This document shows positions 14,556-46,244 of a DNA stretch of 64,000 nt, in pieces. How positions within the stretch are numbered: position 1 is the stretch's first letter; the number at the start of each line of letters is the position of its first letter. The translations under genes were made by a program, and so were the position numbers. Source of the stretch: Amoebidium appalachense (taxonomy: Eukaryota; Ichthyosporea); NCBI GenBank assembly GCA_963693365.1, contig CAVNZM010000008.1:8556001-8620000 (forward strand), in the 5' to 3' direction. The notes below the pieces were generated by a model. It was not told the DNA's origin. It ran no database searches and was given only the letters and a program-made list of their open reading frames with translations.

Positions 14556-14643
14556 CGAATCACGGCCATCTAGAAACACCTGGTGTTTCTACTTCTACTA
14601 TGATAGTTGTATAGTTATAGATGGCCGTGTTCCGGATCCGAAT
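14556..14643. repeat. Nested inverted repeat / hairpin
   Basis: The outer arms read CACGGCCATCTA and its complement TAGATGGCCGTG. Inside the left arm sits a perfect 9-bp hairpin, AGAAACACC-T-GGTGTTTCT. The outer arms extend imperfectly into flanking TCCGAAT / ATCCGAAT sequence. It could be the remnant of a small foldback element or a structured RNA. No protein is encoded. Confidence 0.6.
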
Positions 14644-15653
14644 CCACCTCCACCTAAAACGTGACGTTTGTATCCTACATCTGTCGCCTCAAATGCACAA
14701 AAAACCTACAATTACTATTTAGGCAACCTTTTAAGGATGCAAACAAAATTCATAAGGTCGAGTATTTTTCGAAGACTTCCTATATCAACGGATCACGTAC
14801 TTTCCAGCTAAGATTTGGCCCCCGTTGGCAAGGTTGCCCCTCTTCAGCATGAAGTCTTATACATCTCAACTGACCAATCATAATCGTCTGATAACGAGAC
14901 GGCAGCAACGTTGCCAAAAAAAGTTTCTGTTTGTCAGCTGTCAGAGCGCGGCTTTCTCAGTGTCTGTGCATGTTTGTGTGTACATTCATGGCATACACAG
15001 GGCTATAGAATAGACGGAGAACGGAGCGTTTTGTGAGGCCTGGGATATAACTTGGAGGCCTTCTGTATCAGGTAGGTTTAGTGAAAGGGGAGGGCAGCTT
15101 TAGTGGGTAGATTTGGAATGATTTCAAGAGGGAGGAAGCTCTAAAGACTTAGATGGAGAGCAATGAGGAAGGGGCAAGGAAAGATGTTGTTCAGGTGGCC
15201 CGGAGAGAAGGGGGTGGGGAGGGGGATGAGGGGGAAGAGCTGGAGCGAAAAAGGTGGAGGGCAGGGGGAGGAGTTGGGGAGGGCGGGGTGATGTGTGGGT
15301 GCATGTGTGTGTGGGGGGGGGGGGGGGAGAGGGGGGGGGGGGGGGGGGGAGGTGGGGGGGGGGGGGGGGGGGGGGGGAGAGCGGGAGTTGGGGAAGGCCA
15401 CAGTGGACATCAGTTAAATATGGACTGTGGAAATGTCACCTTTCTCTTAGGGATTAGGTAAAACGTGAGATTGTGGGGGGAGGGGGGAGGGGGAGGGGGG
15501 TGGGGATTGATGGGGGGCAAGGGGGTGGTGGGGGATCATAGGCAAATAAAGTGGTCGGTTTTTTGGTTGGGGAAGGCAGCGGAGGGAGGCCGGTAGTAAT
15601 GGACGGAGAGTGTACCAGAGAAAGCTTGAACTTCTGAAGTGAGCACCTCCGAA

Positions 15654-16427
15654 CTACGAAGGAGGGAATGGGAACAATTGCGGGGCGGGGGATGAAAAAC
15701 CGCTGATGGAATAACGTTTAGAGAAACCTAAGACACACAGAATATTATGCACGGAGGACGGGTGGGAGGTGTGTGTTTTATTTGGGCATCTTGTCCTGCA
15801 TTTCCCCAAGTCATCCACAACATCCCCGTTTTGAAGTCCCTGAGGGTTGTTTTAAAAAGTCGTCGGCAGGGCGGGGCAGGGGAGGGTGGGTGGGGGTCAA
15901 GAGAGAATGTTCATGATAGTGGGATGGGTGGAAATAGCAGGGGGAAGGGAGGGTGGGTGGGTGGGTGTGTGTGTGTGGGGGGGGGGGGGGGGGGGGGGGC
16001 TTGGGGAGTGGGGAAGGTTGGGATTGAAAGCACAAACTTTATTACTTTGGAAGTAGATAGCAACAAGAACGATCACTAAAAGATTCCCGGCCTTAACACG
16101 GTGTCCTCTCACCAGCTGGAGTTATAACTAGGGGAAATAATGGGGGTGGAGGAGGCAGGGAAGTGGTGTTGTTGTGGTGGGAGGTGGGGGGAGGGGGAGG
16201 GAGAGAGGGGGAGGGGGTGTTAACAATGGCAAACTTACGTCCTGCTTGAATATAGGTTCTGCAAGCGCCAACATGGGGGAATATCTGAAAATGCTGTTTG
16301 TGGATCCTAGCCGGCTCCCCGGTGGAGAGTAAGGGCCTGGCTGTGGTGCAAGGAACATGGCATGCTTCAGTTTATCCTCTTCTTTTCTTTGTTTGTGTCC
16401 GAGATAGAACTGGTATCCTGAGGTCAT
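15654..16427 (-). CDS. Tentative two-exon gene of unknown function
   Basis: Exon 16427-16239 starts with ATG, is open for 63 codons and ends at a strong GTAAGT donor. A phase-compatible second exon 15839-15654 follows a CAG acceptor and ends in TAG, giving 124 residues. The first exon contains APQPGPYSPPGSRLG, loosely like Pro-Gly repeats of ciliary SHIPPO/ODF3 proteins, but this is too little for a call. The second exon has no recognisable motif. It lies antisense to the putative 5' region of the exchanger. It may be chance. Confidence 0.25.
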
Positions 16428-16854
16428 CGTACAGGGGTGGGCTGAATTTTGAAAGATAATAGCTGGCTAACGATAACACCCACCTTTCATATTAGAATCA
16501 AAGAATAGATTTGGGCCTACCCCTGTATTTATCAAACTTGATGTGATGGTGCTTTTTATCCTTTTTTAGTTTAGCGCTTTGACTACCTTTTCCTTTTTAC
16601 ACACATCCCTCTCAAAGCTCTGGTCATGCTTGGTATCTCAGTGTGCCCCCCCACCTCCCCCCCCTCCCCCCCCTCCCCCCGGGGCACGCCCTCTTTGATG
16701 GCCGCCGAAGTGAATGGTTTGAAACTCGGGTACTGTGGAAGACGGGGGCTGAGGATGGGTTCTGCTTAAGATACCGAAAACAAATGGAGATGAGATCTCA
16801 CAGCAACATGAAACCTGCCTAATAACATCATACTTCCTTTTTTTTTGCTTTCAG

Positions 16855-34994
<18,140 letters not shown>

Positions 34995-35960
34995 TCACCG
35001 CCTTCTTCTATAGCTAGGGGGACTTTTCGGCTGCACAAGCACCATCACAACCTCCTTCTTTTCAAACTTCCCCTCCCCGGCAGCAAGACACAACCGCCCG
35101 CATCTTTCGGGCGTCGTATGGACGTCAATGTCACGTGGGCACACATACACACTCTTGGTTGTCTTGTATACACCCCCTACCAATGCACCTGCGTACGAGT
35201 TTTTCCCGTCCAAGTCTTCCACTTCTACACACTCCCACGGTTCAGGGGAAACGTTGGCTGCTAGGGCTGCGCTAGTAGCCGAACGTGCCTCCCTCTCCTC
35301 CATCTCCCTTTTCTCTCTCTCGTGGCTTTCGAAGTGTGCGGTTAGCTTGCGGGTCAACATATCAACACCGAAGAACTCAGAAGCGCTCAGAAGTAACTTG
35401 TGCTCGTGCACTTCTTTTGCGGATGATAGATCAAACTTCTTCGCTACACCTGTCCGTAGGAAAGCAAGAATGTGAGCAAACGAGTCGCCGTCATGGTCGA
35501 TGAAAAACACGGGTGCATCTGTGCTGCTACAATCGCCCGGGGGTAGGGTGGTGGTTGGGAACTTGTTTTCACGGAGGGCGAAAAAATACTTGCTTCCGGA
35601 CGTGAGTGTTGATACTGCTGTGGTGAATTGGCGGTCTCCGACACGAAGTTCGACAATCCCGTGGTTAGGAAAGAGCGAGAGGGGGTTTGTTGTGTGGTTT
35701 TGTTCGTTTCCTCTGGTTTCTGTTAAAATGTTTTCTGTTGTCGACGATGTCATTACTGGTGCAAGTGGTGAGGACGTTGGCTGTGTAGCAGTGTCCGACT
35801 CATTTGTTGTTGTGTTTGGATTTTTGGGGAGGACGTTTGTCACAGTGGCTGTTGCTTCCTTTGGCAGTGTTCGAATAGGTCGGCGCTCTCCCTTGTCCAT
35901 ATGACCCCAGGCCCGGGGCTGACGGGAGGAGGAGCTTGGGGAAGTGCTGCTTGCATTCAT
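34995..35960 (-). CDS. BTB/POZ (KCTD/T1-like) domain protein, intronless
   Basis: A single open frame of 321 codons, ATG at 35960 and TGA at 34995-34997. Residues 1-95 are Ser/Thr/Pro/Asn-rich and probably disordered. Residues about 98-205 look like a BTB/T1 domain: GIVELRVGDRQFTTAVSTL is the usual first strand and turn, then GSKYFFALREN, FFIDHDGDSFAHILAFLRTG (the acidic-Gly-aromatic-LRTG block of KCTD/Kv T1 domains), and LLLSASEFFGVDML. A charged helix follows (HEREKREMEEREARS), and the C-terminal 80 residues are unassigned. BTB proteins of this kind usually oligomerise and act as Cullin-3 adaptors; that role is inferred. There is no membrane segment, so it is not a channel. It is the only gene here without introns. 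Confidence 0.82.
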   Translation of the reverse strand: MNASSTSPSSSSRQPRAWGHMDKGERRPIRTLPKEATATVTNVLPKNPNTTTNESDTATQPTSSPLAPVMTSSTTENILTETRGNEQNHTTNPLSLFPNHGIVELRVGDRQFTTAVSTLTSGSKYFFALRENKFPTTTLPPGDCSSTDAPVFFIDHDGDSFAHILAFLRTGVAKKFDLSSAKEVHEHKLLLSASEFFGVDMLTRKLTAHFESHEREKREMEEREARSATSAALAANVSPEPWECVEVEDLDGKNSYAGALVGGVYKTTKSVYVCPRDIDVHTTPERCGRLCLAAGEGKFEKKEVVMVLVQPKSPPSYRRRR

Positions 35961-36505
35961 TTCCGTGCATGTGTGTGGGCTGTATGTAAAAAGTTGACTC
36001 CCGGCACAGCACTAAGTAGTGTAGGCGTTGTTAAATGTAATGAACTCGCCACCTTCGATAAGAAAAAACCCACTGATCCAGAGATTGTCTCTACTAGCTA
36101 ACATAATAAAGACTTGTAACCCAACGGCAACTAAGTGCAGTGTTAAGTGGCAGGCGTTTACGCACTGAGTCTTTTATACAATACTTGACCACTAGTACTG
36201 GTAGTGCTCTTCGTGTTGGGGACAATTCGTGTTGTCATACAGCTCAAACTGACGTCCACAGATGTCACTTCGTGTGTTACAATTTCCGAGTTCGTGCTCT
36301 TTTCCAGGAAAACGTTTTGACAGGAGCGCGAGTGTACATTGCCGCATATGGACTGGCGGTGTCATGTTTAGGGTGAGAAAGCAGGCTGAAAAAAGGCCGA
36401 AAGTGATAAAAATACTCTTTACTTAGTCTCCTTATACAACGGGCACAATACTCGATTGCAAACTCTCTCCGTCAGTCAACCAATACATACACACACACAC
36501 ACACA

Positions 36506-37500
<995 letters not shown>

Positions 37501-37609
37501 CTGGTCCCATTCCCTTTTTATGCACAAGTTTTCTAGTCATGCTATCGCCTGCCTTACCAGTTAACTGAAAGGAGCTAATGATTGAATCTGAATATATACA
37601 CATGTTACC

Positions 37610-37834
37610 ATGCAGGTGAGACGAACATGGTATTTTGCACTGACAAGGTTATATTGGCAAGCTCAGGCTCAACTTCAGCAAAAATATGGGTGGCCCGAAA
37701 GGTTATACATTGTCCGCCAGCCGTCTGCCAAAGGTCGGCAGTTTGACACGAGGACCTACATTACCGTAGGCCACACGACAAAACAGGGAAGGCCACCCAA
37801 TCCACGCGTGCTGCAAAAACAGAATATGCTTTAA
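37610..37834 (+). CDS. Small open frame of unknown function
   Basis: 74 codons of ordinary composition (RRTWYFALTRLYW, KYGWPERLYIVRQPS), unlike the low-complexity frames around it. The ATG lies in a possible acceptor context (CCATGCAG). I do not recognise it. It could be an isolated exon, a transposon-gene remnant or chance. Confidence 0.25.
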   Translation: MQVRRTWYFALTRLYWQAQAQLQQKYGWPERLYIVRQPSAKGRQFDTRTYITVGHTTKQGRPPNPRVLQKQNML

Positions 37835-38311
37835 AAAAATTTAAATTTGATTGTGGGACTTTCAGTGCAGTACCGTAATTTTGGTTGATTGATTTCCAGC
37901 TAGGCCTCGACACGGTGCCTAATGAGTGCTTGACACAGCAAAATATGATGAAGTAGAGACCTGACACGTGTTCGGAACGAGTCGTGCACATGCAAGATTA
38001 TGTGCGTATTCATGCATATGCATATGGCTCAGTTAGGTGGTGATCTATCCCTCCCCTCCCCCCCCCCCCCCCCCTCCCCTTATTCCTCTCCCCCCTTCCC
38101 CCCTCGGAGTCCCCCCCCCCCCCCCACCAACCCCCCCCAGGGGGGATCCTGCATTCTCTGGCCTTGCGGGGGTCACCGTGGGGACGCAATCATATTTTTG
38201 GTTAACTATGATCGCCGCGCAAACTCGGGGGGAAAGAGTCGTCGGAGGGAGGGGGGAGGGGGGGACTCCGAGGGAGTTGTGTGTGTCAGTGTGTGTGTGT
38301 GTGTTTGTGTG

Positions 38312-38315
<4 letters not shown>

Positions 38316-38391
<76 letters not shown>

Positions 38392-38413
38392 GGGTGTGTG
38401 TGTGTTACAGTCA

Positions 38414-38505
<92 letters not shown>
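38316..38505. repeat. GT array
   Basis: Two GT runs of about 65 and 85 bases separated by GGGTGGGTGTGGG and TTACAGTCACA, passing into CG/TG-rich sequence to 38630. Confidence 0.95.
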
Positions 38506-38511
<6 letters not shown>

Positions 38512-39331
38512 CTGTCTTTGTGTGTCTGTGCATGTGTACGTGCATGCATGCATGTGCATGCATGTACGTGCGTGCGTGCGTGCGTGTGTGCGTGCGTGTG
38601 CGTGCGCGCGCATGCGCGTGCGTGTGTTTTGGAAGGTGGGGTGGAGGGGGTGGGAGCCTTGGGGAAATGGGGGAAAAACTCCCGTGCCTATACACAACAA
38701 AATGACATCGAATGGAAATTTGAATTGAATAGCCAGGTCCCCTGAAGAACTGGGGCATTGCAAAGTCGTTTGTAGGTAAGTTACTCGAAGACACACTTGT
38801 TCCATACTATACACACATATCCCTCAGTCCTCAGTCCGGATTACTTCTCTTAGCTATGTAATGATGGAGCCGATTCCACAAGAGACTAATTAGCCTGAGC
38901 GGCCATCTTGAAAAGTAGAGGCATGACCAACATGCTTGAAGAGCTCACAAGCATGATTAAGCATCTGTACAGGTCGGCCAATTCCCCACCAGCTGCTATA
39001 GGAAGCGAGACATCGCTGATGAATTTGCTATGAATGATTGTGGGGCACAGGACTCTTTGGTTCATTGGTATATGGTGGCAAAATAAATCAGATCAAGCGT
39101 TCCGCTTCTCTCTTTAGAACTTCAGTGTTTTTCAAATTTAACACAGAGACGCTGCCCGTTTGTCGGGTCATTTCTCCCGTGTGGTATTTTTACCATTAAA
39201 ATCTCCGGATGCTGCATCGTTGCAAACCGGTCTATTTATACCGTTGTGTTCTTCGCCCCATACGCCTAGCAACCCCCCCCCCCCCCCTTCCCCCCCCCCC
39301 CCTTCCCTTCCCTCCCCCCCCCCCCCCCCCC

Positions 39332-39363
<32 letters not shown>

Positions 39364-39648
39364 CACTACCACCTTTACAGTCACAGGATGTTCATAAATT
39401 ATGACTTATTTAGAGTCACTGAGGCCCTAAATCATGGACAAACGAGCTATCATAGATAGCGCAACTAAATAACAAACAACAAACTATTCTCGGGCTCGGA
39501 GAGCTTTGCCAAAGTGACTGATGTATAGATAACCCATTTAATTAGTACCTACCAGATAGTATACGTCAAAAACCCCGTTTAACTAGTGTAGCATGATGTA
39601 CTCGTACGTCCCTAAGTACTCAAACCTAGTTTAGCCTATATAGGCATG

Positions 39649-39863
<215 letters not shown>

Positions 39864-40049
39864 ACATTCCCAAGTTCTTTTCTGCTGGGCCCTGGTGTCG
39901 TATACTCTATACTCTAGCACATGAAGTACACATTCCGGTCATGTGTTATTGCTAGTTCGTGATAAAGCAGAGTGTTACAGTATAACTTGTGTAATTGCTG
40001 GAGTCGTTAGATCTTTTATGTGAATCCCTCCCCCTCCCCCCCCCTCCAG

Positions 40050-40535
40050 GGCCTAACCACATCAGCTGAGTCAACTTGCTCCGAGCAGAACTATTCTGCA
40101 AAAAGCAGAAGTATTCTGCAAAAAGCAGAATCATTCTGCGAAAAGCAGAATTTTTCTGTGAAAAGCAGAATCAATCTGCTAAAAGCAGAATTATTCTGCA
40201 AAAGCAGAATCAATCTGCTAAAAGCAGAATCACTCTGCAAACAGCAGAATCAATCTGCTAACAGCAGAATCAATCTGCTAAAAGCAGAATTATTCTGCTG
40301 TCGAAAACAAAATGATTCTGCTTTTAGCGGAATAATTCTGCTAATAGCAGAATAATTCTGCTAAAAGCAGAGTGATTCTGTTAAAAGCAGAGTGATTCTG
40401 CTAAAAAGCAGAGTGATTCTGATTTTGCAGAATAATTCTGCTTTTTGCAGAATAATTCTACTTTTTGCAGAATAATTCCGCTTTGGCAGAATAATTATAC
40501 TTTTTGCAAGTTGACTCTGCTGACGTGGTTGGGTC
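40050..40535. repeat. Foldback element built from palindromic satellite units
   Basis: Outer arms of about 28 bases are inverted copies: CCTAACCACATCAGCTGAGTC near 40052 and the complement of GACTCTGCTGACGTGGTTGGG near 40513-40533. The interior is about 20 units of roughly 20 bases, each itself palindromic, of the form AGCAGAATNATTCTGCT joined by AAAA or TTTT. Left units run AAAAGCAGAAT and right units run ATTCTGCTTTTT, so the whole block can fold on itself. Confidence 0.9.
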
Positions 40536-42278
40536 CTCCCTCCCTCCCCTTCCCCCCGGTGCTTCAAAGCTCCTTTGATGTCTTCTTCTATCCCGCAATC
40601 CTTACCAAAATTTGCAGTGCTCATCAGGACCTGTTGGCCACAGGTGTGTGGGTGGCCCCCCGTCCATACTGTCACTGCCAGATCATTCAAATCTGCAGTG
40701 AGTTGGGATAGATAGACGTTCTCTGGAACAAGCCTGCATCAACCTGTGAGGTGTAAATGTCGCCCATTTTGAAGTAACATCGCTGAAGACATGGACCAAT
40801 CACAATGCTCGGTTGCAGGGGGAAAACAATGGGGACAGCTGACGAGTTTTATTTTGGGTGGTGGCTCCAATGCGCGTATGATGATGTCATAATGAATCAT
40901 TAGGGGAGGACTTTACTACCTGGACCCTCCCCACTCCCTCCCCCTCCTCCCCCGGGCCCCCCCCCCCTTCCCCCCCCCCCCCCCCCCCCCCCCGCCTGAC
41001 ATACAAAACAGCGCGACACACGCGCACACGCGCACTGACGCAAGTGCACACACGCAAACGCGTGCACACACGCGGGAAGGGGAGGGGGGGGGGGGGAGGG
41101 GGGTTCATAAGAAAAACATAGTGGTGCAAAGAACGCACCGTGGGCACCGGTCCACAATAGCCAAACCCTCTATAGACTCTGACCAAGGAGCTCACTTTAC
41201 TTTACAAGGTTCTGGCAGAGGTGGGAGCAGGGGGGAGGGGGAGGGGGGGGGAGGGGGGGGGGGGGAGGGGAGAGGGGAGGGCCAAGAGAAGTCAATACAA
41301 AAAAACAATAGGCTGAGCGCTGGAGACTCTGAGGGCAGGTCACGGTGACCAGGGAGAGGGGAGAAGGGGAAAGGTGGGTAAGCGGGGGGGAGGGGGGGGG
41401 GGGGGGGCGGATTAACGTTCTCATGCAGAAATATTGGATGAAGGCTTGGAGCTCTGGGTGTGTGTTGTGTGGGAGGGGGGTTTATATCCCCCCCCCCCCC
41501 CCCCCCACTACCACTCGTCCCCCACTCTATTCCCTTTTGTTTTACTGTATGTGTGTGTAATTTTATTCTTTTTGGGGGGATAGAAGGGGGGAGGGGGGAG
41601 GGGGGGGGGGGGGGTGGAAGGGTGGGGGGAAAAGGGTGTGGGGGGGAGAGGGAGAGGGTAGGGGAGGGGGAAGGGGAGAGGGGGACGAGATGATGCCCAG
41701 CCTAGGGAATTTGGGCATTCGATTTTTTTTCTCTACTTGTAGCACCTGGACCTGCCAACTCCCAGTTACTGGTGAGTTCGTAAAATACCAACCAGTGAAG
41801 TAAAAATCTTTCAAAGACAAAACAAAAAGCAAGCTGTAACATTCTCCTACATGTGGATGGAACATCTCGGAGTGTTGGGTAAACAGGCTGGGCCACGTGC
41901 ACAGAAATCGTCCAGTCAAAACCCTCTATGAATGCATCTATATATACCGCCCCTAAGTCCCACAACCAATTGCCGAAAAATTGCTCAGTATTCACCATTC
42001 ATTTTTGGTTGCAGTCATTTGGTTGACCTACAGTTCACAAAGTGCAGAGGAACATCTGCATCTCTCTGGTCGTGTCTCCAAGCTGCATCTAAAGGTCAGC
42101 CCTTACAACGTAGCTGAAGACAATTGCTCGGAGTGGTTGAAAGGCAAATGAACGTTGTTTGGCCACAAAGGGGCCTATGCATGTGAAAAAAGACCTCCTC
42201 CCCCCTCCCCCCTCTTCCCCCCCCCTCCCCCGCGCACAGACACACACAGACACACACCTGACTGGCCCCTCCCCCTCC

Positions 42279-42312
<34 letters not shown>

Positions 42313-43072
42313 CCTCCCTCCGGAAAGTTGCAAACTCACACAATCCCCTCGCTCGTACACGGTGTTGCACACACACAGAGGAATTCAAAATTTTGGCCTA
42401 AGAAAACGCACGTGCTCACACATTTACATAACTGTGATACACAGGCACTCTTGCTGGAGTTACAACTATGTGTGTTTTGCAGAACAAATCTTCTTTTCGG
42501 AAGTTATTTCATTTTCTGAAAAATCGGCTTTTGCTGATAATTTTTCAAGCAGCATAGGTATGTTTGAGCAGAATTAATTTAATCGCAGAATGTTTGAATC
42601 TGCTATCGATACTGTGCCCCCCCCCCCCCCTCCCCTCCCCCCCTCCCTCCCCCCCCCCCCCCCCCCTTTCCCCACCCCCCTCCTCCTGCCCTCCCCTTCT
42701 ATACATATCCCGCTCAGGCATCTGCCCGCTGGAGGAGGGGGGAGGGGAGGGGGAGGGGGGCATCCTTCATGAGCTACAAAAACTGTTACAGATTTAAATA
42801 ACGAGGAAAGTACATGACTGTACCTCGGGCCGGTTACCGTGCAAGACAAGAAAAGAAACCCTTGGCAGGGGGAGATGGTTGAGTGGGGAAGTTGATTCCT
42901 TGGACCCGGCGCATAACATGCAGTACTTTAAGTTAGAAGTATTTGGTAAATATTAGTAATTAGAAAATCCGGCATTTTGATTCCGCACATACATGCGGCC
43001 TGCCCTGCAACTCGGTATATCGATATCAACGTGGGGTCATTGGGGAGTGCAGGTGAAGTGTTGAGATCGATT

Positions 43073-43120
<48 letters not shown>

Positions 43121-43152
43121 TGGGGAGAAAGCTGGAGGCTGGGGAGAGGGCT

Positions 43153-43183
<31 letters not shown>

Positions 43184-44281
43184 GGGGGGGGGGAGGAAAT
43201 CACAACTGTTTACAGGGACTCCCAGGAGAACCTCAAGGAACATGCAGGTTGTTAGGCTGTTATACCGTAGTGGGCTACCCAGCGGCAGGTTGTTTCGATT
43301 TACACGTGCGCTTGTCTTTGTACTTCACTCGCGAGTTCGTTGTCTTGTCTTCAGCTGTGGAAGATGGCGGCCGGCTCACTCGGAGCAGGTAAGAACTAGC
43401 TCTGCCTGCCGAGGAAATCAAAGATCACGGTGATGCTCGAGAATGAGCAACTCTGCAGGTCGGCCAAGACGAGCAACAGCAGGAAGCCAATTGGGGTTGA
43501 ATACGATTACCTTGGGTGATTGTGGGATAAAGAACCTACGGCCCGGATGAGTAACAGCAAAATAAATCGGGCCAAGTCTTTCTTTTACGTGCATCCAACC
43601 CTCCTCACCCCCCTCCCCATCCCCTCCCACAGGCATCCTAACAAACTAAAAAAAGGAAGGCCATCCTCTTTCCCCAGGTCTCTATTTTACCTCCAACCCC
43701 TCTTACTCGTCTAGGGAGGGAGGCGGGGGGGGGGGGGGGGGGGGGGGGGATAATGTCAGGAGGGGGAAGGGGGGGGGGGGGAAGGGGGGGAGATTAGGAC
43801 GATAACTTTCCTCAACTATTTGTTACATCATGATATATAATTCGAAGAAACTTGGAAATCCCGGGAGAGCCTGGATGATTATAAGAATGCCTATGTATAT
43901 GTTGTCTATTCGGGTGAGGCTTGTTCCACTTGACACACACACGATTGCCGTTATTTTGCTAACACAGTATGTCTTCAAACATTGCTTGCGAGTGAGGCGT
44001 CTTCACCTGTGGAGTGTTGAGGCCGGTTCCGACAGAGTGGGGCACAAGTGTGATCTGCCACCTTAACTCGCTAGAGTCATGCAGTGCTCTATCTCATTTC
44101 TATGAACTTCGAGAGAGAACACCTCTACAAGCCGACCCAAATCAGCAACAGCAGGATGCCAAAAGTGGTGTAAAGGCCTTGGCATGGCTGGTTGTGGGAC
44201 CAGAAAGCCTTCAGATTCAACATCATGATTCTATCAAGGCAAGCCTAAGCTAATTCCTTCCCCGGTTTATTCCCTCCCCCT

Positions 44282-44353
<72 letters not shown>

Positions 44354-44539
44354 GTGTGCGAAGCGAAAAAAAGTTTCAGCCCAGCCTGATAGACGATGTC
44401 CATATACCAGGTTATTCTCGCGTGATACAATTGCACTTTCTTTGCCAAAGTTTGCTGTATCATTGCAGAGCTGTAGCGATAAAAGTGTGCAACAAAATTG
44501 AACATTGTTCTGTATTGCCCCCGGCCCATCCAACACAGT

Positions 44540-44570
<31 letters not shown>

Positions 44571-44741
44571 TGCCGCCGCCGCCAAGCACCGCCCCCAAGC
44601 ATGCTTGGGAAATTTGGGACCTCCAGACCCTCTTCCACTCCCCAGGCCTACTAGACATTCCTACAAACCACTGGCAAAAAGGGAAATTCATGGGGCCGGG
44701 CCGTGTCGGAGAGCTTTTGACTTTGCCCTGTGCAATCAATC

Positions 44742-44786
<45 letters not shown>

Positions 44787-44868
44787 TCGCCCTGGTTTGG
44801 CTCATTCGTTGCAAACCATGCTGCCTTGTGTGTCCTGCAATTTCATCCTCCCACCCCCCCCTCCCCCC

Positions 44869-44934
<66 letters not shown>

Positions 44935-44969
44935 TACACACACACACTGTGACACACGCACGCACGCAC

Positions 44970-45022
<53 letters not shown>

Positions 45023-45613
45023 AAAAAAAACATACACACACAAACACACACGCGCGCACTATCTAAACATACACACACAAACACACGCGCGCGCACTATC
45101 TAATCCACCACCACCTGTCCACCACCGCACCACTAAACCCACCCACCCACGCATTCACCCGCCCGCCCACACGCACACACACGTGCACACACAGGAACCA
45201 TAAAAAAACAAAAAACAAAACATCAGATTCTGGCACATATACATTTGCTGCTGCCCCCCCCCCCCCCCCCCCCCCCCCTTCCTTCCCGCCCGGACTGCAT
45301 AAGTTTGGGCACTGGTATGTACCATACAAGTTCATGGCACCAATGCTTCAGCCACAAGGCCGCTTCTTCTGCTCGTGCGTACGGAGAGCAGTGGAAGACA
45401 AGCCTGCCATAGCTTACGGTATGAGGGTGTGAGAGAGATGACAAAGATGCATGGAGACGCTGAACGAGAAATGAAGGGATTGTTAGATAGGATTCCGGCT
45501 GGGGAGGGGAAGAAGGGTTCTGAATGCTGGTTGTTGTTGAAGTGTTGGTGGGCGTGGTAGTGGCACTGAGTAGGTGGATGGGTTGGTGTAAGCGAGTTGT
45601 GACTTTTACTTTT

Positions 45614-45655
<42 letters not shown>

Positions 45656-46203
45656 CCCCAACACTTCACAACAATCAGCACCAGAACTTTCCTTGAAGTT
45701 CCCTCCTCAGCCGGAATCCTGTTTCATGAACAATTCTGTCAAAAGGGTTAAGAGGCAGGGGATTGGTGTGAAACGTAATCGAAAGGCATATTTGGTGCAG
45801 GATCAAGGATGGGTGAGTCACCAGGTGAGGGGGGGGGGGGGGGAGGGGGGGGTTTCATGAAACCTTGGGGTTCAAAGAATGCTATGCCGTTAATGGTGCC
45901 AGCTCCCCATCGCCAACCACTCCACAAGCGTGGCAACTCACTTTACGGTTGGGCAACATGAGGGCGACAAGGGAGAGGGCAAAGAGGAGGGAGCACCCCC
46001 GGCGGGGGGGGGGGGGGGGGGGGGGGGGAGGGGAAGGGGGGGGACGAATTAACTTTCTCATTGAGGGGCATTAAATGAAGGCTTGGAGCAATGGTGGGTG
46101 GGTGTGGTGTGGTTGGGGTGTTTATTTTCCCGTTTTTTATTGTTGTTGGTACCTTGTCTGTTCTTTTTCTCGTTCTCCTTTCCTTTTTTTTTGTGTGCGT
46201 GTA

Positions 46204-46244
<41 letters not shown>

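Larger units (their letters stand above)
13729..16854. other. Divergent spacer between STN1 and the exchanger
   Basis: STN1 starts leftward at 13728 and the first firm exchanger exon starts rightward at 16855, so both promoters should lie here. Apart from the hairpin at 14556-14643 and the weak minus-strand candidate at 15654-16427, the stretch is G-rich low-complexity sequence (about 15160-15540 and 15860-16000) and unremarkable unique sequence. One small possible first exon of the exchanger, 15420-15457, is discussed in the exchanger entry. I recognise no promoter element. Confidence 0.55.
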
